From the NCBI GenBank assembly GCA_002392655.1, contig DGHK01000006.1, forward strand, positions 33,880 through 97,879: a stretch of 64,000 nt of DNA, in the 5' to 3' direction. Position numbers and translations under genes: made by a program. Under the pieces are notes generated by a model that did not search any database, had not been told where the DNA came from, and saw nothing but the letters and a program-made list of their open reading frames with translations. Source of the DNA: Lachnospiraceae bacterium UBA3850 (GTDB lineage: Bacteria; Bacillota; Clostridia; Lachnospirales; Lachnospiraceae). Positions 44,325 to 52,232 of this stretch are shown here, in pieces (position 1 is the first letter of the stretch; each line of letters starts with the position of its first letter).

Positions 44325-45875
44325 TTACGGAACCCAGACGCCATCAGCGTTCAGTGTGTAACCGTCAATTGTTGTATTTGCTGCCATAGATCCGTCAGCG
44401 TTAAAGTAGTACCACTTACCATTTACTTCCTTCCAGCCTGTAGCCATCGGTCCGCCTGATCCGAAGTAATACCACTTCTTATCGATTTCTTTCCACTCAT
44501 AGTCGCACATACCGTTTCCGGTGAGATAGTACCATGTTCCGCCATCATTCAGCCAGCCAACCATCATGATTCCATCTCCGAAGAAGTAGTACCACTTGTT
44601 GTCAGCCTTCTGCCAGCCTGTTGCCATCTTGCCGCCATTTAAGAAGTAATACCATACATTTCCTTCCTGACGCCATGTGTTCTCAAGTGCTCCGCTGTCT
44701 GTCATGTAATACCATGAGCTTCCGCTCTTGACCCATCCGTTCTGGATGTAACCATTTTCGTTGAAGTAGTACCATTTGCCGTTATCCTTGATCCACTGGT
44801 CTTTTGCATATGTACCATCACCGTAGTCAAGCCACCAGCCGCTGTCGCTCTTCTGCCACTTGCCGTTCTTGAAGGAGTAGCCTTCAGCATAGGCAGTTCT
44901 CGGAGTAACGATCTTGGTAAAATCAGTATAGCCAAAGTCTATATCGACTGAGTTAACAGTGATACCGGCGAGGAGAGTGGTACTTCCTGCCTGCCATATA
45001 TTTCTGGAAATGTTTTCGTTATAGGTTCCGTTATATCTGGCAATCCATTTGTAGTATCCGCTTAGCTGTCCGAAATCGATAAAGTTCTTAGCCCAGTTCT
45101 CATTACAGTAAACGATAGGAGTGTATCCTGCGGAGGATATCTCGTCGCAGAATGCTCTGGTCATATCGGTCAGTGTCTGTTTACCAAGAGATGTCTGGGA
45201 ATTGTCCTCCATATCTATAGCGATAGGATAGCTGACGTTGTATCCCTGAACCTGTTGGATAACCCACTGAGCATCCGCTTTTGATTCCTCGACGGACTTA
45301 GCCGTGCTGTAGAAATAAACTCCTGTGTGAATTCCAACTGCGTTTGCATTGGTTATATTCTGCTTAAAGTAAGGATCAATCTTATGATTGCCATGTCCTA
45401 TTCGGATAAATGTAAAACTGATTCCCTGGTTTTTAACTGCACCCCAGTCCATATTTCCCTGATACTGAGAAACGTCGATACCCTTTATACTTCCGGCTTC
45501 ATGCTTGTTATTATTTACATGCTCACCGTTTGTGTTGAAGTACATATATGAACCGTTTATATACTGCCATCCGGTCATCATACGTCCTTCCTTATAGGAA
45601 CCTACCTTAGAAGGATTGAAGTAGTATGTATAAGTTTTTCCGAGAGAATTTGTTATGGTCTTAAGTCCCTTTGACATATAGCCGTTTTCATCGAAGTAAT
45701 ACCAGCAGGTGTCGTATAGCCATCTGTTCTTTGATGGATTTCCGTCTCCATCCAGAAACTGCCACCCATTGTCGGTTTTATTCCAGCCCGAAGCTTCAAC
45801 GTCCTTGGAAACTCCGAGAGAAATTACTGCTGAAAGAATCACCAGGGTGACGAAATATTTGATTAGTTTCTTCAT
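44325..45875 (-). CDS. Secreted GH25 lysozyme with cell-wall-binding repeats on both sides
   Basis: The 516-residue protein has a signal peptide (about 1-28), a first set of aromatic repeats (about 30-120), a GH25 muramidase domain (about 130-315) and a second set of repeats (about 325-516; GKWYYFNENGYIQNGW and similar). GH25 motifs are KGIDVSQYQGNMDW with the first catalytic Asp, FTFIRIGHG, and AIDMED with the catalytic acid pair. It should cut the MurNAc-GlcNAc bond, as an autolysin or against competitors. AGGAAAGGAAG lies before its ATG. Confidence 0.93.
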   Translation of the reverse strand: MKKLIKYFVTLVILSAVISLGVSKDVEASGWNKTDNGWQFLDGDGNPSKNRWLYDTCWYYFDENGYMSKGLKTITNSLGKTYTYYFNPSKVGSYKEGRMMTGWQYINGSYMYFNTNGEHVNNNKHEAGSIKGIDVSQYQGNMDWGAVKNQGISFTFIRIGHGNHKIDPYFKQNITNANAVGIHTGVYFYSTAKSVEESKADAQWVIQQVQGYNVSYPIAIDMEDNSQTSLGKQTLTDMTRAFCDEISSAGYTPIVYCNENWAKNFIDFGQLSGYYKWIARYNGTYNENISRNIWQAGSTTLLAGITVNSVDIDFGYTDFTKIVTPRTAYAEGYSFKNGKWQKSDSGWWLDYGDGTYAKDQWIKDNGKWYYFNENGYIQNGWVKSGSSWYYMTDSGALENTWRQEGNVWYYFLNGGKMATGWQKADNKWYYFFGDGIMMVGWLNDGGTWYYLTGNGMCDYEWKEIDKKWYYFGSGGPMATGWKEVNGKWYYFNADGSMAANTTIDGYTLNADGVWVP

Positions 45876-45989
45876 CGCATAATTCTTCCTTTCCTGATTT
45901 TCATGTACAACAGATTAACATAATTCTACCGAAATTACAAATTTTACAGCGTCTTAGTGCGTGAGAAAGATGCATTTTGACTAAATAAG

Positions 45990-46018
45990 TTGCCTAAATA
46001 CAAATATTAAATTACAAT
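45990..46018 (+). promoter_or_regulatory. Promoter of the YkgJ-like/mnmA unit, likely leaderless
   Basis: TTGCCT (45990-45995) and TACAAT (46013-46018), 17-bp spacer. ATG 46028 begins 10 bp after the -10 box, so the leader would be 0-3 nt; no ribosome site is present. Confidence 0.5.
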
Positions 46019-46027
46019 TACTGTATT

Positions 46028-46840
46028 ATGATCAGATACGAAGATTTAAATGATATTTCAGACGGAAAACTATATAGTGAAAGTGATGTTGTGCCTATTG
46101 GGACAAATGGATGTGCAGGCTGCAGTTACTGCTGCCGCTCTGATATGGGGCATTCCATAGTTCTGAATCCATATGATATCTATGAGCTGACTAAGGCGAC
46201 AGGTAAATCCTTTGATGAGCTTCTGGTTGCATTTATCATTGAGATATCCATCATAGATACAGTGGCACTTCCTCATCTCAAGATGGACGAGGGCTGTAAG
46301 TTTCTTAAGAATGACAGATGTTCGATTCATACGAATCGTCCGGGAATATGCAGGCTGTTTCCTCTTGGCAGGATATATGATAAAGATGATTTCAGTTATT
46401 TTATCCAGACCACTGAGTGCCCATGTGAGAACAAAACTCCTGTGAAGATAAGCGACTGGCTGGGAATAGCGGAGCTGGATAAGAATACGGAATTTATTAA
46501 GAAGTGGCACCGTTTTCTCAGGTTTGAGCAGAAGAAGGTAAGCACCATCCGTGAGATGTCCGGCTATGAGGTGAACAGGATACAGGGAATGGATGAAGAG
46601 GAGCTGGAGATATATGCGGGAATAATCGGCGAAGAGGATGATTATAAAAATGCAAAAGAAAACTATAGAGTAAGTAAGGTTCAGGAGCTTCAGGACGAGT
46701 GCGACGAGGCTGTGAAGGAAGTTATGAAGAGCTGTATATCTATTCTTTTTATGAATCCTTATGATACGGAAGCCGACTTTTACGAACAGTTTGATATAAG
46801 ACTTAAGAGGTGTATCAGCGTGATGCGCCAAATTAACTAG
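46028..46840 (+). CDS. YkgJ-family Cys-cluster protein
   Basis: The 270-residue protein has the CxxCxxCC cluster near the N-terminus (GCAGCSYCCRSDMG, about 29-42), a second cysteine group EGCKFLKNDRCSIHTNRPGICRLFPLG, and CPC in TTECPCEN, matching the zinc- or iron-binding YkgJ/UPF0153 family, whose role is not settled. The cluster lies upstream of the next Met, so ATG 46028 must be the start even though no Shine-Dalgarno is visible. mnmA begins 20 bp later, so a link with tRNA thiolation or sulfur chemistry is possible but unproven. Confidence 0.85.
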   Translation: MIRYEDLNDISDGKLYSESDVVPIGTNGCAGCSYCCRSDMGHSIVLNPYDIYELTKATGKSFDELLVAFIIEISIIDTVALPHLKMDEGCKFLKNDRCSIHTNRPGICRLFPLGRIYDKDDFSYFIQTTECPCENKTPVKISDWLGIAELDKNTEFIKKWHRFLRFEQKKVSTIREMSGYEVNRIQGMDEEELEIYAGIIGEEDDYKNAKENYRVSKVQELQDECDEAVKEVMKSCISILFMNPYDTEADFYEQFDIRLKRCISVMRQIN

Positions 46841-46859
46841 AGATAAGGGACGTATAGAA

Positions 46860-48017
46860 ATGGGAGTTTCTGCAGACATTGAAAATAGTATAGAAAAAAA
46901 GTGTCTCGTGGCCATGAGTGGCGGAGTGGATAGCTCAGTTGCGGTTTACCTGATGAAGGAAAAGGGATATTCTCCGATAGGCGTCACCATGATGCTTCAT
47001 GATCAGGATCTAAGCTGTACGGCGGGAACACATCTGTGCTGCACTCCGGATGATATAGAGGATGCACGCCTGGTATGTTCGGCTCTTGGAGTTCCCTTTT
47101 ATGTAGTGAATTTTATGGATGGCTTCAGGGAGAAGATCATAGATAACTTCATCGAGACCTATCTTAGGGGCGAGACTCCGAATCCGTGTATAGATTGTAA
47201 CAGGTATATGAAGTTCGGACGACTCTTTGAGATGGCTGATGAAAAGGGCTGTGAGAAGGTCGTAACCGGTCATTATGCCAGAATAGAGTATGATGAATCG
47301 AAGAAACTATACAGGCTTAAAAGAGCGGTCGATAGGACAAAGGATCAGACTTATGTTCTTTATTTTTTAAATCAGGAGCAGCTTAGCAGACTCTGCTTTC
47401 CGCTAGGTGAATATGAGAAAACTGCAGCAAGAGATATAGCAGAGGAGCAGGGGATAATAGTTGCCAGGAAGCATGATAGTCAGGATATATGCTTTGTTCC
47501 GGATGGAGACTATGCAGGCTTTATGGAGAGAGAGGCGTCCGGTAGAGTAAGAGACGCTATAGATGGAGTTTCCTCAGTAGATGATGAGGCGTCAGGTATG
47601 TTCATCGATATGGATGGACAGATCATCGGACCGCATAAGGGGTATTATCACTATACAATCGGACAGAGAAGAGGGCTTGGTATTCCTGCAGCTGACAGAC
47701 TTTATGTGGTGGATATCATACCGGAGAAGAATCAGGTCGTGCTGGGTTCAAATGATGATCTCTTTACGAGAGAGGTTGAGGCGACAGATTTCAATCTTAT
47801 CGGTATGCCGCAGGGACGGAGTGAAGAGGATGTGGTTATGCATGTTACTGCCAAGGTGAGGTACCGGGCCAAGGATACTTCCGGTGTGCTGACACTTCAT
47901 CCTGATGGTAAAGCCAGCTTTGTATTTGATGAACCTGTCAGAGCGGTAACGCCGGGACAGAGTCTGGTCGTATATGATGGGGAGTACTGCCTGGGCGGCG
48001 GAACTATAACGAAATAA
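46860..48017 (+). CDS. mnmA: tRNA 2-thiouridylase MnmA
   Basis: MnmA forms 2-thiouridine at the wobble base of Lys, Glu and Gln tRNAs. Motifs: PP-loop AMSGGVDSSVAVYLM, the catalytic Cys in PNPCIDCNRYMKFG, KDQTYVLYFL, HDSQDICFVPDGDY with the second Cys, and GQRRGLGI. The 385-residue length is slightly over the usual 360-370, with a short N-terminal extension (VSADIENSIEKK). AAGGGA precedes ATG 46860. It shares a transcription unit with the Cys-cluster gene. Confidence 0.96.
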   Translation: MGVSADIENSIEKKCLVAMSGGVDSSVAVYLMKEKGYSPIGVTMMLHDQDLSCTAGTHLCCTPDDIEDARLVCSALGVPFYVVNFMDGFREKIIDNFIETYLRGETPNPCIDCNRYMKFGRLFEMADEKGCEKVVTGHYARIEYDESKKLYRLKRAVDRTKDQTYVLYFLNQEQLSRLCFPLGEYEKTAARDIAEEQGIIVARKHDSQDICFVPDGDYAGFMEREASGRVRDAIDGVSSVDDEASGMFIDMDGQIIGPHKGYYHYTIGQRRGLGIPAADRLYVVDIIPEKNQVVLGSNDDLFTREVEATDFNLIGMPQGRSEEDVVMHVTAKVRYRAKDTSGVLTLHPDGKASFVFDEPVRAVTPGQSLVVYDGEYCLGGGTITK

Positions 48018-48056
48018 AAACGGCTGAAACCATAAAGGTTTCGGCCGTTTTATTGA
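48015..48056 (+). terminator. Bidirectional terminator between mnmA and the SUV3-like helicase gene
   Basis: AAAACGGCTGAAACC pairs with GGTTTCGGCCGTTTT around a short loop. It overlaps the stop codon of the opposite gene. Confidence 0.85.
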
Positions 48057-49780
48057 CTATAGTAGCATTCATCACAATAGTTATAGATGCTTCCGATAGG
48101 AAGTTCTCTTCCACAGAATCTGCATCTTCTTATATATTGCCCCTTGTCTTCTTTCATGAACAGACTGATCTTGTCACAGATCGACTGTCTCACGTGACTG
48201 TATTCATCCGGAAGTCCCAGTCTTCTCAGAAGCTGGTGTCTCAGGTCATAGCCCTTATATTCCAGCTCACAGTTCATCAGCGTATCCGTTCCGAAACTTG
48301 GAAGAGGTATCTTCTTTCCTGCTAATATAGCACGGGAGCATCTGACGAAATACTCGATCAGCTCATCTGATTTGATATCTATAGGACATGTGATGAGGTC
48401 ATAGATGAGCTCGCGGTTATCATCGGGATTTCCGAGCTTTTTCAGAAGAAACTCAGCATCGTACATATTCTCGCGTACAAAATCACGGGACCGTGGCATC
48501 TTCTGCCATGCGGCAAGAAGGAGTCTCAGAGGATAATCATAATTCAGCGACTCCCTTGGAAATGCGATGCATGCGGCTTCGATGTTTTTTACATTTCTTC
48601 CGAGTCTGAGTTCGATCAGCGGATCATTTCCAAGAACCATTACTTCACCGAATTCGTTAAGTCCGTATCTTCCTGCACGTCCTCCAATCTGGTTTATCTC
48701 GGGAGTGTTTAGAGGTCGGAAGGTCCTTCCGTCATATTTCTCTGTCTCTGTGAATATGATTCTTTTTATTGGAAGTGATATACCCATTCCGATTGCATCA
48801 GTTGCAACTACGACCGTAGTCTCACCGTCTAGATATTTCTTTACTTCATTTCTTCTCGATTCGGGCGGCAGGGCTCCATATATAACGCTGGCCTTGAAGC
48901 CGTTTTTCTCCAGAAGAGCGGCTGTGGAAAGCACGCTTTTTCTTGAGAAGCATATAAGTGCGTCGCCTTCCCTCAGATCATCATAGCCGTTTATACTTCC
49001 ACTGTAGGATAGAGGTGCCAGTCTCTCATGATACTGAACGGAGTACTGTGCTCCGAAGCTTTCTACTAGCTTAGTTATATAGTTAAGTGCTTCCGGCGCC
49101 ATACAGATATGAACTACGTCTGCATTAACCAGGCATATGGCTTTCAGCCAGGAAGCTCCTCTGAAGGGGTCAGCTATCAGCTGAGCCTCATCTATTACTG
49201 CGGTTTTGAAATGTGTTCTTGTGTCACACAGCTCTATAGTTGAGGATACCACCTCGGCACCTTCCGTAATAAGCGACTCCTCTCCTGTTATCATGCTGCA
49301 GGGGATTCCGGAAGCGTTTATTTTGTCATACATCTCGAGTGCGAGCAGACGGAGCGGTCCCAGATAGGTTCCGGGAGTGTACTTCTTCATGTCCTCTATG
49401 GCATCGTAGGTTTTTCCACTGTTGGTTGGACCGACGTGAAGTACAAAAACTCTGTTTTTCTCCTTCGCCTGTTCGATATAATAATCGGGTGAATAGCTGT
49501 CATAGAGACTTTGAATCTCGAGTATGGTTCTGGCGTCCTTCTCTTTGTTCGCCTGTTTTTTCAGATATGCCGCTATCTCAGGATTCTTCAGAGCCTTTTC
49601 TATCTGCAGGGTGTTCCAGCCATACAGGGTATAGTGACGTCCCTTGCTGTTTCTGACGTGCTTCGTCGTTCCGCGTGGGAAATGTCTCCTGATCATAGAC
49701 TTCGGTATACCATATTTTTCCGAAATCTGCTGCTGGGTCCATATTTTATTTGGTGAATCGGTTTTTCTTTTTTTACTCAT
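48050..49780 (-). CDS. SUV3-like superfamily 2 RNA/DNA helicase with N-terminal HTH and C-terminal zinc ribbon
   Basis: The helicase core matches the SUV3 group best known from mitochondria: Walker A HVGPTNSGKTYDAI, GPLRLLALEMYD, motif II AVIDEAQLIADPFRGASW, motif III-like VHICMAPEALNYI, motif V VATDAIGMGISLP and motif VI NQIGGRAGRYG. Residues about 14-50 look like an HTH/MerR-type module (WTQQQISEKYGIPKSMIRRHF), and the C-terminus has a four-Cys ribbon (CRFCGRELP, then CDEC). ATG 49780 (576 residues) is chosen, because TATAAT lies 7 nt upstream; the frame runs on to 49804. An RNA decay role is inferred from the family. Confidence 0.85.
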   Translation of the reverse strand: MSKKRKTDSPNKIWTQQQISEKYGIPKSMIRRHFPRGTTKHVRNSKGRHYTLYGWNTLQIEKALKNPEIAAYLKKQANKEKDARTILEIQSLYDSYSPDYYIEQAKEKNRVFVLHVGPTNSGKTYDAIEDMKKYTPGTYLGPLRLLALEMYDKINASGIPCSMITGEESLITEGAEVVSSTIELCDTRTHFKTAVIDEAQLIADPFRGASWLKAICLVNADVVHICMAPEALNYITKLVESFGAQYSVQYHERLAPLSYSGSINGYDDLREGDALICFSRKSVLSTAALLEKNGFKASVIYGALPPESRRNEVKKYLDGETTVVVATDAIGMGISLPIKRIIFTETEKYDGRTFRPLNTPEINQIGGRAGRYGLNEFGEVMVLGNDPLIELRLGRNVKNIEAACIAFPRESLNYDYPLRLLLAAWQKMPRSRDFVRENMYDAEFLLKKLGNPDDNRELIYDLITCPIDIKSDELIEYFVRCSRAILAGKKIPLPSFGTDTLMNCELEYKGYDLRHQLLRRLGLPDEYSHVRQSICDKISLFMKEDKGQYIRRCRFCGRELPIGSIYNYCDECYYSQ

Positions 49781-49787
49781 AAATGCC

Positions 49788-49793
49788 ATTATA
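49788..49793 (-). promoter_or_regulatory. -10 box of the SUV3-like gene, likely leaderless
   Basis: TATAAT on the minus strand (49793-49788), with TGC just upstream of an overlapping TATATA (extended -10). The -35 is poor. Seven bases separate it from ATG 49780. Confidence 0.45.
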
Positions 49794-49874
49794 TAGCATT
49801 TCAATAAAAAATGATACTTTTGAAATTCACTACGTGATATACTTAGTAAAATGCAAAAAACAGGAGCGAAAACG

Positions 49875-51263
49875 ATGAGTGAAGCTGAGAAAAGAAGACC
49901 TGAAAAACTGATTCAGAATATGAACAAACTATATAACGGTTTTACAACTTATGCAGTGAGAACCAACGCTGTACGACTTGGAATCGATTCGAAGAAAACA
50001 AGCTGCAAATATAATGATGTCTGGCTGGTGCGTGAAAAGGAAGACGGAAAGCTTGCCCGGGTATGTATGGATGAACTCGAGTTGAAGCTTGTGTGGAGTA
50101 AGAATAAAGAGGAGGTAAACAGCCTGAATTTAAAGCTCTCTCCTAGGATTGAGTTTGATCTGCTGGTAACATTTTCAGTGGATGGAACCAAAAAGCAGGC
50201 AGTTTATAATCTGAAAACCACAGAGGTTTATGAAAAAATGTTTACGGGCTTATGCATCTTCGATACCAAAAATCCTCTGAATGGTTTTAAGATTGAGTTT
50301 AATGCTTCGTGTGGTCCCCGTGCGGATGATTATAACTACCTTCAAACACTTCTGGCAGTATATTTTGTCAGTAATCCATTTGAACCAGATAAAGCTAAGA
50401 AGAGAGGAAACAATATGTTTGATCTGATGGGCATGAATTTTGATATGCCTTTATATTCCGGAAATATAATAGAGGATCCGTACAAGGAACTGGAGAATCT
50501 GATCGGCCTCGATGCGATCAAAGAGGATATAAAAAATCTGGCCAGTTTTATGAAGATGCAGAAAAAGAGAAAGGAACGAGGCATGAAAAGCGTTCCTGTA
50601 TCCCTGCATCTGGTTTTTACCGGAAACCCCGGAACCGGAAAAACAACTATAGCCAGGATACTAGGTGCCATCTATAAGGATATCGGCGTTTTGTCAAAGG
50701 GACATTTTGTTGAGGTGGACAGGTCTGTTCTGGTTGCGGGCTATGTAGGACAGACTGCTATTCAGACTCAGAAGAAGATAAGAGAAGCTATGGGCGGTGT
50801 GCTTTTTATAGATGAGGCTTACACACTTGTGAAGCGTGAGTCCCCGAATGATTTTGGTCAGGAGGCAATCGATACCATACTAAAGGCCATGGAGGATCAC
50901 AGAGATGAGTTTGTTGTTATAGTCGCCGGTTACCCAGAGCTTATGAAGACATTTATAAACAGCAACCCCGGACTCAGATCGAGATTCAATAAGTATATCG
51001 AGTTCCCTGATTATTCCTCGGATGAGATGATGCAGATTTTTGATAAGATGTGTGAACAGTACGAGTATGTACTGGAGGATGATGCTCGCGAGAAGATGAA
51101 AGATACATTTGAGGAAATCGTCAGAAACAAGGATGAAAACTTTGCAAATGCAAGAACCGTCAGAAATATTTTTGAAGATATCATCACGGCTCAGGCCAGT
51201 CGTCTGGCGGATGTAGATGTATCTGACGAGGAGATGAGAATCCTGACTTTAGAGGATATGTAA
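49875..51263 (+). CDS. AAA+ ATPase, SpoVK/CbxX family (copy 1)
   Basis: The 462-residue protein has a ~210-residue N-terminal region with no known domain, then a CbxX-type AAA+ module: GLDAIKEDIKNLASFM, Walker A FTGNPGTGKTTIAR, pore-loop region GYVGQTAIQTQKK, Walker B GGVLFIDEAYTL, sensor 1 VIVAGYPELM and Arg finger NPGLRSRFNKYIEFPDY. Relatives are SpoVK and Rubisco activase CbbX. AGGAGC at 49862-49867 supports ATG 49875. It precedes the por genes, and a paralogue follows them. Confidence 0.9.
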   Translation: MSEAEKRRPEKLIQNMNKLYNGFTTYAVRTNAVRLGIDSKKTSCKYNDVWLVREKEDGKLARVCMDELELKLVWSKNKEEVNSLNLKLSPRIEFDLLVTFSVDGTKKQAVYNLKTTEVYEKMFTGLCIFDTKNPLNGFKIEFNASCGPRADDYNYLQTLLAVYFVSNPFEPDKAKKRGNNMFDLMGMNFDMPLYSGNIIEDPYKELENLIGLDAIKEDIKNLASFMKMQKKRKERGMKSVPVSLHLVFTGNPGTGKTTIARILGAIYKDIGVLSKGHFVEVDRSVLVAGYVGQTAIQTQKKIREAMGGVLFIDEAYTLVKRESPNDFGQEAIDTILKAMEDHRDEFVVIVAGYPELMKTFINSNPGLRSRFNKYIEFPDYSSDEMMQIFDKMCEQYEYVLEDDAREKMKDTFEEIVRNKDENFANARTVRNIFEDIITAQASRLADVDVSDEEMRILTLEDM

Positions 51264-51302
51264 GTAGAAAAGTTCCTACTTTATTATTAATGGCGTTTTT
51301 GT

Positions 51303-51308
51303 TATAAT
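51303..51308 (+). promoter_or_regulatory. Possible -10 box of the por operon
   Basis: TATAAT at 51303-51308, 37 bp before porG ATG 51345; the -35 (TTTATT-like) is weak. Confidence 0.35.
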
Positions 51309-51344
51309 GTAGGCTGGTTTTCTATTTCTAGGAGGGAAAATAAA

Positions 51345-51917
51345 ATGAGTAAAGCGGTAGAAATCAGGTGGCATGGCCGTGGTGGTCAGGGGGCCAAAAC
51401 AGCAGCACTGCTACTTGCAGATGTTGCATTTAATACCGGAATGTATGTTCAGGGATTTCCTGAGTACGGACCGGAGAGAATGGGAGCGCCAATCACGGCG
51501 TACAATCGTATCAGTGAAACAGAGATTAGAAATCACTCTAATATCTATAACCCTGATTATGTTGTGGTTGTTGACGAAACACTTCTTCATAGTGTGGATG
51601 TTACATCAGGTCTTAACAAGGATGGCGGTATAGTAATAAACACTCCAAGACCAAAGGAAGAAATTATTCCTCTTCTCAAGGGATATGAGGGTGCTGTGTA
51701 TACAGTTGATGCACATACCATATCTATGGAAACACTCGGCAGATATTTCCCGAATTCACCTATGCTTGCAGCGATAGTAAAGGTATCGGGAATCATGTCA
51801 AAGCAGGACTTCCTCGAGCAGATGAGAGGCTCATATCAGCATAAATTTGCAAAGAAACCGGAAGTAATCGATGGAAATATGAAGGCTCTTGAGAGGGCTT
51901 TTGAGGAGGTGCACTGA
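51345..51917 (+). CDS. porG: 2-oxoacid:ferredoxin oxidoreductase gamma subunit
   Basis: The 190-residue subunit shows EIRWHGRGGQGAKTAALLLADVAF and PEYGPERMGAPITAYNRIS, the POR gamma signature that contacts CoA and the other subunits. It is the first of four adjacent genes for pyruvate (or other 2-oxoacid) oxidation to acyl-CoA with reduction of ferredoxin in the cytoplasm. GGAGGG precedes the start; the stop overlaps the next ATG (TGATG). Confidence 0.93.
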   Translation: MSKAVEIRWHGRGGQGAKTAALLLADVAFNTGMYVQGFPEYGPERMGAPITAYNRISETEIRNHSNIYNPDYVVVVDETLLHSVDVTSGLNKDGGIVINTPRPKEEIIPLLKGYEGAVYTVDAHTISMETLGRYFPNSPMLAAIVKVSGIMSKQDFLEQMRGSYQHKFAKKPEVIDGNMKALERAFEEVH

Positions 51918-52231
51918 TGGCTAATAAGGTTAGAACAGATATCAGCAAGATAACAGAGAAATCTCCTTATCAGGATATTACTCCGGGAAATGTAGTATAT
52001 GGCGGCGGTGGTGCTGCAACATTTTTGACAGGTGAGTGGAGAACTGAAACTCCTGTTGTTGACTGGGATAAATGTGTTCAGTGTCTCATGTGTGCACCTA
52101 TGTGCCCTGATTCTTCAATCCCTGTAGAGGATGGAAAGAGACTGGACTTTGATCTTGAACATTGCAAGGGCTGCGGTATATGTGCCGGTGCCTGCTCTTT
52201 CGGAGCAATTACTATGAAGGAGGGGCTGTAG
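51917..52231 (+). CDS. porD: 2-oxoacid:ferredoxin oxidoreductase delta (4Fe-4S) subunit
   Basis: A 104-residue ferredoxin-like subunit with two 4Fe-4S motifs: CVQCLMCAPMCPDSS and CKGCGICAGACSFGA. It passes electrons from the TPP site to external ferredoxin. It overlaps the gamma gene by one base and is followed by the alpha gene one base after its stop, a tightly coupled order gamma-delta-alpha-beta. Confidence 0.95.
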   Translation: MANKVRTDISKITEKSPYQDITPGNVVYGGGGAATFLTGEWRTETPVVDWDKCVQCLMCAPMCPDSSIPVEDGKRLDFDLEHCKGCGICAGACSFGAITMKEGL

Positions 52232-52232
52232 G

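Noticed and set aside
46070..46915. 281-codon antisense frame over the YkgJ-like gene
   Set aside because: The sense strand has a Cys-cluster family match and operon context; the antisense product shows no family features.
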